6,701 bases of DNA from contig RFOC01000112.1 in assembly GCA_009926815.1 (NCBI GenBank), positions 1 through 6,701 of the forward strand, given 5' to 3'. Both the position numbers and the translations under genes were made by a program. Numbering within the stretch: position 1 is the first letter of the stretch; each line of letters opens with the position of its first letter. Positions 1-5,698 of this stretch are shown here, in pieces. Below the pieces are notes generated by a model, which saw only the letters and a program-made list of their open reading frames with translations, was not told the DNA's origin and searched no databases. Source of the DNA: Planctomycetota bacterium (GTDB lineage Bacteria > Planctomycetota > Phycisphaerae > Phycisphaerales > SM1A02).

Positions 1-8
1 AAGACCGC

Positions 9-2165
9 ATGCGCGTGGATCATGTCGCCTATCAGAAGGCCTCCCGTGTGGCCGTGCTCGGTCTGCTGCTCCAGCTGGCCGCGGGCCTGACGCTGCTGCT
101 GTACGGTCGCGCGGCCGGCGACACCTCGTTCATGGTCGCCAGCTGGTTCGGCTTCGCGGGCGTCCCGGTCTGGGTGTGCCTGGCGGTGGTGTTCCACCAG
201 CATCGGCTGGAGCGACTCGAGGCGATGGAGCGGGAGGAGCTGGCCGCCAGCCGGGGTGACGCGACCATCTTCGAGCGGTCGGCCACCGATCAGGACGCCG
301 CGGCGAGGCGGCTCCGGCTGATGCACCAGTGGCTGGTCCCCGGGGTCAGCCTCTTCGTCGCCGCGGTGCTCGGGCTGGTGGGCTGGATGAACATGGCCAG
401 CCTGCGTGCCATGGACGAACCTGGCGCCGAGGCGGGCTTCCAGGTGGGCGGATCGCTCGGCTGGCAGGTGGCGGTCTGCCTCTCGATCGCGCTGGTGGCC
501 TTCATCTTCGCCCGCTTCGTGGCCGGCATGTCGCGGCAGCCGGCATGGCAGCACCTGCGGGGCGGAGCGGGCTTCATGGTGGGCGTGGCGCTGGTCGCGC
601 TGGCCACGGCCGTCGGCATCGTCTTCCACGTCTTCCAGCGACCGGCGGTGCTGCAGTGGGTGGCCACGGGCCTGGCCGTGGGCCAGATGGCCATGGCCGC
701 CGAGATCCTGCTGAACGCGGTCCTGAACCTGTACCGGCCGCGTCGCGCGGGCGAGATGCCACGGCCGGCCTTCGACAGCCGCGTGCTGGGGCTGCTGGCG
801 GCTCCGGACAACCTGGTGCGGGGCATCAACGAGGCGGTGAACTACCAGTTCGGCTTCGACATCGCCTCGAGCTGGGGCTACAAGCTGCTGCTGCGGAGCG
901 CGGGCGGACTGCTGGCGCTGGGCGCCGTGGCGCTGGTGGCGCTCAGTTGCGTGGTGGTGGTCGGGCCCGGACAGCAGGCGGTCCGGCTGCGCGGCGGCGG
1001 CATCGCGGGCCGCGTGCATCAGGGCGAGATCATGTTCAAGCTGCCCTGGCCGCTGGAGACCGCCGAGGTGGTCGACATGGCCCGGGTCCGCTCGTTGCCG
1101 CTGCAGGGCAAGGGCCTGAAGGTGGCGCAGGTGAACCTGTGGAGCGAGGCGCAGGAGAACGAGGACCGACGGCCCTACATCGTGGCCGCGCCGCGACTGA
1201 GCGAGGAGGTCCGGAAGGACCTGGGCTCGGGCAGCGCCGCGCAGGCTGCCGCGCCGGTCCCCGTGCCGGGCGGCATGCAGGCGGCGGACGAGGCGGCCGA
1301 GGCGCAGCTCAGCGGCATCTCGAGCCGCTTCGCGCTGGTGGACGCGGACCTGGTGCTGAACTGGCGGATCAAGCCGGATGGCCTGATGGACTGGCTGGGC
1401 TTCGCCAGCGATGCCCGCGTGCGCAAGGAGGGGCTCGAGGTCCGCGAGGTGGCGCTGCGGGAGATCGCCCGTCGCGAGGTGAGCCAGTTCCTGGGCATGC
1501 AGCCGCTGGATCAGGTGCTCAGTCCCAGCGGTGCGCAGCTGGCCACCAGCCTGCGCGAGCGCCTGCAGGCCAGTTTCGATCGACAGGGCGCCGGCGTGCA
1601 GGTGGTGAGCATCCAGATTCCTGGACTGCGTCCCCCGGGCGAGGCCGCCACGCTCTACGAGGAACTCAGCATCGACGTGCAGAACGCGCGGAAGGTGAAG
1701 GAGGAGGCCCAGCGACTGATCGGCGCCAGCATGGCCAAGCTGCTCGGTGACGCCCGGCTCGCCGAGGGCGTGGTGCAGGGCATCGAGCGATGGCGCACGC
1801 TGGTTCGCGAGCGCGGCGAGGCGGACGCCGAGACCGTGTCGGCACGCCGGGCGGTGGAGGGCATGCTGGCCAACTCCCGCGGGTTGATCGCCACGCAGAT
1901 CCGCCAGGCGCAGGCCCGTCGCTGGTCCCTGCACATGGACGCTCGCCGGACCGCCAGCGAGGTGCTGGGTCAGGCGGCCGCCTTCCATGCGGCGCCGCGG
2001 CTCTTCATGGAGCGTCGCATCATGGAGACCCTGGCCCGCAGCGTGGCCTCCGTCCGCCAGAAGTACGTGCTGGGCGTGGATCCCTCGCGGGTGCGCCTGG
2101 ACATCCAGATGCAGCAGCCCGACACGGGCCTGAACCTGGCCGACTATCTCGAGAAGAAGGAATGA
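9..2165 (+). CDS. Polytopic membrane protein fused to an HflK-like SPFH domain
   Basis: A 718-residue protein, much longer than E. coli HflK (about 420). Residues 1-245 hold six hydrophobic segments, roughly 15-33, 41-63, 108-128, 151-173, 187-208 and 213-240. A seventh at 295-319 leads directly into an SPFH domain: a GPGQQAVRLR motif at 319-328 and KLPWPLE at 344-350, the HflK-type signature. The first SPFH strands are separated from the core (FALVDADLVLNWRI, 441-454) by an insert of about 60-70 residues with an Ala/Pro-rich stretch at 405-425. Residues 550-690 are a long charged helical region. The Arg-rich loops 64-107, 174-186 and 243-260 fit cytoplasmic positions, which puts the N-terminus inside and the SPFH domain outside. 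The ATG at 9 follows only eight visible bases. The frame is open to the left edge with no stop and no clear ribosome site, so a slightly earlier start is possible. The protein likely forms a heteromeric SPFH assembly with the next two products. Family assignment is firm; exact function is unknown. Confidence 0.88.
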   Translation: MRVDHVAYQKASRVAVLGLLLQLAAGLTLLLYGRAAGDTSFMVASWFGFAGVPVWVCLAVVFHQHRLERLEAMEREELAASRGDATIFERSATDQDAAARRLRLMHQWLVPGVSLFVAAVLGLVGWMNMASLRAMDEPGAEAGFQVGGSLGWQVAVCLSIALVAFIFARFVAGMSRQPAWQHLRGGAGFMVGVALVALATAVGIVFHVFQRPAVLQWVATGLAVGQMAMAAEILLNAVLNLYRPRRAGEMPRPAFDSRVLGLLAAPDNLVRGINEAVNYQFGFDIASSWGYKLLLRSAGGLLALGAVALVALSCVVVVGPGQQAVRLRGGGIAGRVHQGEIMFKLPWPLETAEVVDMARVRSLPLQGKGLKVAQVNLWSEAQENEDRRPYIVAAPRLSEEVRKDLGSGSAAQAAAPVPVPGGMQAADEAAEAQLSGISSRFALVDADLVLNWRIKPDGLMDWLGFASDARVRKEGLEVREVALREIARREVSQFLGMQPLDQVLSPSGAQLATSLRERLQASFDRQGAGVQVVSIQIPGLRPPGEAATLYEELSIDVQNARKVKEEAQRLIGASMAKLLGDARLAEGVVQGIERWRTLVRERGEADAETVSARRAVEGMLANSRGLIATQIRQAQARRWSLHMDARRTASEVLGQAAAFHAAPRLFMERRIMETLARSVASVRQKYVLGVDPSRVRLDIQMQQPDTGLNLADYLEKKE

Positions 2166-2168
2166 GGC

Positions 2169-2173
2169 AGGAG
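2169..2173 (+). promoter_or_regulatory. Ribosome binding site of the HflC-like gene
   Basis: AGGAG lies eight bases before the ATG at 2182, in the 16-base gap after the stop of the preceding gene. It is a near-ideal Shine-Dalgarno sequence and supports ATG 2182 as the start. This is the only junction in the block where the genes do not overlap. Confidence 0.8.
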
Positions 2174-2181
2174 ATCCGATC

Positions 2182-3117
2182 ATGACACGAACGCTTCCCG
2201 TGGCCGCCGGAGCCGTCATCCTGCTGGTGCTGACCCTGTTCAACACCACCTACACCGTCAACTACCACGAGCTGGCCGTGGCCACCCGCTTCGGCAAGCC
2301 CATGGAGGTGGTCCGCCAGCCTGGACTGCACTTCAAGGCGCCCTTCTTCATCGACAGCGTGACCAAGCTGGACACGCGGCTCCAGCTGAGCGAGAGCAAC
2401 CTGGAGACGGTGCTGACCAAGGATGGCCAGCAGGTGGTCGTTCGGGCCTTCCTGCTGTGGCGGGTCGATCCCAAGAGCGACACGGCCATGGACTTCTTCA
2501 CCAGCTACGGCACGCTCGACTCGGCCGGCAAGGAACTGGAGACGCGACTGAACGCCAGCCTGCGCGGCGCCGTCGGCCGCTTCGCCTTCACCGACCTGAT
2601 CGGCGCCAACAGCCGGCTGCCGGATGCGGAGCAGGCGATCCTGGAGGACCTGGCCCGCAATCCCATGTCGGGCGTCGAGGCCCGCAGCGTGGGCCTGAGC
2701 CAGGTGGTGCTGCCGCCCAAGACCACCATCGCCGTGGTCAAGCGCATGAGCGCGGTGCAGGAGACGCTGGCGAACCTGGAGGAGAGCCGCGGCCAGGCCG
2801 AGGCCGACGCCATCAAGAGCCAGGCGGCCAGCCAGGCCGACACCATTCGCAACTTCGCCGACCAGTGGGCGGCGGAGATCGAGGCCGTGGGCAACACCGA
2901 GGCGACGCGCTACTACGAGCAGATGAAGCAGGAGGCTGACCTGGCCATCTTCCTGGCGTGGCTGGACACGCTCCGGGCCAGCCTGACCGGCAGCACCACC
3001 TTCGTGACCGACATGACCAAGGCGCCGTTCCACATGATCGACCTGGATGCGCCCACGGACGCCAACGGCATTCCGCAGCCCCAGCAGCGATCGTTCCAGG
3101 GCGGGGGCGGGAAGTGA
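2182..3117 (+). CDS. HflC-like SPFH domain membrane protein
   Basis: A 311-residue protein, close to the usual HflC length (about 330). One N-terminal membrane helix (about residues 7-24) is followed by the SPFH domain: a strand containing ELAVATRFGKP (30-40), then QPGLHFKAPF (46-55), then DTRLQL (64-69). The segment LDSAGKELETRLN (112-124), followed by RGAVGRF, matches the HflC pattern of an oligomerisation and helix region. GLSQVVLPPKT (171-181) and a helical stretch with alternating Ala, Glu and Gln (about 185-250) follow, as in HflC, where this part builds the cage wall. The C-terminal end has TTFVTDM and APFHMI and then a flexible QPQQRSFQGGGGK tail. In E. coli HflC pairs with HflK outside the inner membrane and restrains the FtsH protease. 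No protease gene lies here, and the partners are two HflK-like proteins and an ABC transporter. The symbol is left blank because the family is clear but orthology to E. coli HflC is not established. Confidence 0.9.
   Translation: MTRTLPVAAGAVILLVLTLFNTTYTVNYHELAVATRFGKPMEVVRQPGLHFKAPFFIDSVTKLDTRLQLSESNLETVLTKDGQQVVVRAFLLWRVDPKSDTAMDFFTSYGTLDSAGKELETRLNASLRGAVGRFAFTDLIGANSRLPDAEQAILEDLARNPMSGVEARSVGLSQVVLPPKTTIAVVKRMSAVQETLANLEESRGQAEADAIKSQAASQADTIRNFADQWAAEIEAVGNTEATRYYEQMKQEADLAIFLAWLDTLRASLTGSTTFVTDMTKAPFHMIDLDAPTDANGIPQPQQRSFQGGGGK
3103..3111 (+). promoter_or_regulatory. G-rich tract acting as possible ribosome site for the third SPFH gene
   Basis: A run of Gs (GGGGGCGGG) ends two bases before the GTG start at 3114, inside the codons for the glycine tail of the preceding protein. 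It is only a loose Shine-Dalgarno match, so initiation here probably relies mainly on coupling to termination of the upstream gene. Confidence 0.35.
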
Positions 3118-4544
3118 GCGAGCCGCGCGACCCGGTGGCGGAGGAGGGCCAGGAGCCCGAGGCGCCGCGCCGCGAGGCGAGCGCCACCTTCGCCGTCCAC
3201 GCGCCGGAAGCCGCCGAGGCGGCGATCCGCTCGGCCATGGATCCGGCCAACCAGAGCCTGGCCGATTCGCTTCGGCTCAGCTACCGACTGCTGCAGGTGG
3301 CGATCCTGGGCCTGCTGGTGACGTTCCTCTTCAGCGGGTTCCAGACGGTGCAGGAGGGCTCGACCGGCGTGAAGCTGCTCTTCGGCCGCATCGTGGGCGA
3401 CCCGGGGCAGGAGGCGCTCGCGCCCGGCCTGACCCCGTTCTGGCCCTACCCCGTGGGACAGGTGACGTCGTTCGAGAGCCGCCGCGTGGTGGACCTCCGC
3501 ACCGACTTCTGGCCCAACACCGGCGGACAGAACATCACCACCGACCAGCAGGTGGATGCCGCCGACGTGAACAAGCCGATCATGCCGGGCAAGGATGGCT
3601 CGGTGATCACCGGCGACGGCGACCTGGCCCACGTGCAGGTCACGGCCGAGTACGTGGTCGAGGATCCCGTCCGCTTCCTGGAGTCGATGGACCTGGAGCG
3701 TTCGGATGCCATCGTGCGGGCCGCCCTGCGGCGAGGCGTGGTGGCCGCGGCCTCGCGCCTGAGCCTGCAGGAGCTGGTCGAGCAGCGCGAGGTGCCCGCG
3801 CAGATGGTCCAGGCCGAGAGCCAGCGGGTGCTCGATGCCATGGCCAGCGGCCTGAAGGTGCAGCGAGTGACCATGCCCGAGCGCAGCGCGCCCTTCGCGG
3901 TGCGGAACCAGCTCAGCTACCTGCAGAAGACCCGCGAGGACGCCCGCACCACCGTGGAGAAGGCGAGGCAGGAGGCCACGGGCACGCTGCTTTCCGCCGC
4001 GGGGCCGAAGTACCAGGACCTTCTGGCCGGCATCGACGCCTACGAGGCGGCTCTCGCCTCGGGGGACATGGCCCGGGCGGACGCCATGATGCGAGAGATC
4101 GGCCAGCGGCTCGAGGGCAAGGACATCGCCGGTGCGGCCAGCAACATCGTGAATCGCGCGCGCTCCTACCAGAGCGCGATCAGCGCCGCGCTGGCGAAGG
4201 ACCTGCGTCGACTCGAGGGCCTGCGCGAGAGCTTCCGCCAGAATCCGCGCCAGCTGGCTCGTCAGCTGTGGCTCGAGGCGGTGCGTAGCGTGCTCGACCA
4301 GAGGGAGGTGGAGGTGTTCAGCCTTCCGCCTGGCACTGGCCTGAGCCAGATCGCCTTCGGCAGCAGCCCCGAGATCATGCAGGCCCGGCGCAACGCCGAT
4401 GCGGAACGCCGACGCCGGGCCCGGGAGATCGAGGAGGCCATGCTGCCCAGCTGGAACCTGGGCGTGCGGCAGATCATGATCAACAAGGAAGGCCGTCGCC
4501 TGGACGCGAAGGGCGAGAAGGGCTTCGGCCGGGAGAACAAGTGA
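3114..4544 (+). CDS. Second HflK-like SPFH membrane protein with long helical tail
   Basis: Read from the GTG at 3114, which overlaps the upstream stop as GTGA, this is 476 residues. The frame is also open further upstream (an ATG at 2958), but that stretch lies inside the preceding gene and reads as out-of-frame, low-complexity sequence. Residues 1-57 are a hydrophilic, probably cytoplasmic N-terminus, with NQSLADSLRLSYRLLQ leading into one membrane helix (59-77). The SPFH domain follows: SGFQTVQEGSTGVKLLFGRI (74-93), PGLTPFWPYPVGQV (104-117), then GDGDLAHVQVTAEYVVEDP (167-185), which is the HflK layout. A 30-40 residue insert (about 131-165) separates the first strands from the core. Residues 265-400 are a charged helical region with the same layout as the tail of the first gene's product. 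The basic tail (440-476) is lysine- and arginine-rich. It is expected to co-assemble with the other two SPFH proteins. It is followed directly by the ABC ATPase gene. Confidence 0.88.
   Translation: MSEPRDPVAEEGQEPEAPRREASATFAVHAPEAAEAAIRSAMDPANQSLADSLRLSYRLLQVAILGLLVTFLFSGFQTVQEGSTGVKLLFGRIVGDPGQEALAPGLTPFWPYPVGQVTSFESRRVVDLRTDFWPNTGGQNITTDQQVDAADVNKPIMPGKDGSVITGDGDLAHVQVTAEYVVEDPVRFLESMDLERSDAIVRAALRRGVVAAASRLSLQELVEQREVPAQMVQAESQRVLDAMASGLKVQRVTMPERSAPFAVRNQLSYLQKTREDARTTVEKARQEATGTLLSAAGPKYQDLLAGIDAYEAALASGDMARADAMMREIGQRLEGKDIAGAASNIVNRARSYQSAISAALAKDLRRLEGLRESFRQNPRQLARQLWLEAVRSVLDQREVEVFSLPPGTGLSQIAFGSSPEIMQARRNADAERRRRAREIEEAMLPSWNLGVRQIMINKEGRRLDAKGEKGFGRENK
4531..4535 (+). promoter_or_regulatory. 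Ribosome binding site of the ABC ATPase gene
   Basis: GGGAG sits eight bases before the ATG at 4544 and five before an in-frame GTG at 4541. The longer spacing favours the ATG as start. Either choice overlaps the upstream TGA (GTGATG), so the two readings differ by one residue. Confidence 0.65.
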
Positions 4545-5698
4545 TGGCCGGCGAGGCGAAGGCCGTCGAGGCGATCGGGCTGACCAAGGTCTTCAGCGAC
4601 TTCTGGCTGCGGGCCAGGGCCCGTGCGGTCGATGACATCGACTTCGAGATCCGGCCCCGCGAGATCTTCGGCCTGCTGGGACCCAACGGCAGCGGCAAGA
4701 GCACCACGATCAAGATGATCCTGGGTCTGCTTCGGCCCACCCGGGGTCGGCTGACCGTGCTTGGACGCTCCCCCGAGGACGTGCAGGTGAAGAACCGCAT
4801 CGGGTACCTGCCGGAGGAGAGCTATCTCTATCGCTTCCTCAACCCGATCGAGACGCTGGAGTACTACGGCAAGCTCTTCGGCCTCGACCGAGGCACCCGT
4901 CGTCGTCGCGCGGGCGAGCTGCTGGAGATGGTGGGCCTGAACCAGGTCCAGCACAGGCCGGTGGGCGAGTTCAGCAAGGGCATGGCGCGCCGGCTGGGTC
5001 TGGCCCAGGCGCTGATCAACGATCCCGAGTTCCTCATCCTGGACGAGCCGACCAGCGGCCTGGATCCCATCGGCACCCGTCAGGTGAAGGACCTGCTGCT
5101 GGAGCTCGGCCGTCGCGGCAAGACCATCCTGCTCAGCAGCCACCTGCTGGCGGACGTGGAGGACGTGTGCCACCGCATGGTCATCCTCTATGGCGGGCGC
5201 ATCCGGGCCGAGGGCACCGCCGAGACGCTGCTGCAGGACTCCAACCACACGCTGATCGAGACGCGGCGACTCCGGCCCGAGACCATCACGCTGGTGGAGC
5301 AGGCGCTGGCGCGGGGCGAGGGGGCGAGCATCGAGCGGATCCAGGCCCCGCGGCAGCGGCTCGAGGACCTGTTCATGCGCATCGTGGAGCAGGCTCGCAC
5401 CGAGCAGGTGGCCACCAGTGGTGCGCTGCACGGTGGACGCATGGCCGGCTTCCTGGGCGAGGTGACCGAGGGCGCCGGACTGGTGGCCGAGCTGGCCCGC
5501 GAGCGACCCGTCGAGCCCTCGCCGCGGGCGGCCGAACCGGTGGCACCGCCATCGGAGCCGCTGCTGCGCGAGCTGGTGCAGGATGCGCCGGCCGCTCCCG
5601 CCCGGTCGGAGGCGCCCAGCCCGCCGCGTCCGGCGGGGCAGGTGGATCGTGGCGTGCTCGACCGACTGCTGGGTGACGGGGAGGCTGACCAGAAGTGA
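4544..5698 (+). CDS. ABC-2 type transporter ATP-binding protein with C-terminal extension
   Basis: A 384-residue ATPase that should power the permease encoded next. All nucleotide-binding motifs are intact: Walker A GPNGSGKST (46-54, Lys52), the Q-loop region GYLPEE (87-92) with the Glu common in this subfamily in place of Gln, signature FSKGM (143-147), Walker B FLILDEP (163-169, catalytic Glu168), D-loop SGLD (171-174) and the H-loop His200 in LLSSHLL. The FSKGM signature and the YLPEE segment are typical of the ABC-2 (drug, polysaccharide and NosF-like) exporter ATPases. The ATPase core plus its usual C-terminal regulatory part (with RQRLEDLFMRI, 270-280) ends near 285. The remaining 100 residues are an extension with a Pro/Ala-rich segment (about 320-365) and a short last helix around VLDRLLG (371-377). 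It acts on the cytoplasmic face. The start overlaps the third SPFH gene and the end overlaps the permease gene, which links SPFH proteins and transporter in one operon. The substrate is not predictable. Confidence 0.93.
   Translation: MAGEAKAVEAIGLTKVFSDFWLRARARAVDDIDFEIRPREIFGLLGPNGSGKSTTIKMILGLLRPTRGRLTVLGRSPEDVQVKNRIGYLPEESYLYRFLNPIETLEYYGKLFGLDRGTRRRRAGELLEMVGLNQVQHRPVGEFSKGMARRLGLAQALINDPEFLILDEPTSGLDPIGTRQVKDLLLELGRRGKTILLSSHLLADVEDVCHRMVILYGGRIRAEGTAETLLQDSNHTLIETRRLRPETITLVEQALARGEGASIERIQAPRQRLEDLFMRIVEQARTEQVATSGALHGGRMAGFLGEVTEGAGLVAELARERPVEPSPRAAEPVAPPSEPLLRELVQDAPAAPARSEAPSPPRPAGQVDRGVLDRLLGDGEADQK
5678..5684 (+). promoter_or_regulatory. Ribosome binding site of the ABC permease gene
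   Basis: GGGGAGG lies ten bases before the GTG at 5695, within the last codons of the ATPase gene. It supports the GTG that overlaps the ATPase stop codon as the permease start. Confidence 0.7.

Noticed and set aside
329..1750. Long plus-strand open frame in another phase inside the first gene
   Set aside because: The translation is Gly/Arg/Ala-rich low complexity, typical of a shifted reading of GC-rich coding DNA. The overlapping frame carries clear membrane helices and SPFH motifs.
2166..2181. Possible terminator or promoter in the gap between genes 1 and 2
   Set aside because: The gap is 16 bases and is taken up by a ribosome binding site. There is no inverted repeat, T-run or room for a promoter.
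2020..3033. Minus-strand open frame opposite the HflC-like gene
   Set aside because: It lies opposite a well-supported SPFH gene and shows no domain, ribosome site or plausible composition.
2958..3113. Upstream ATG extension of the third SPFH gene
   Set aside because: It would overlap the HflC-like gene by 160 bases, and the added 52 residues look like an out-of-frame reading. The GTG at 3114 overlaps the stop in the same way as the permease junction.
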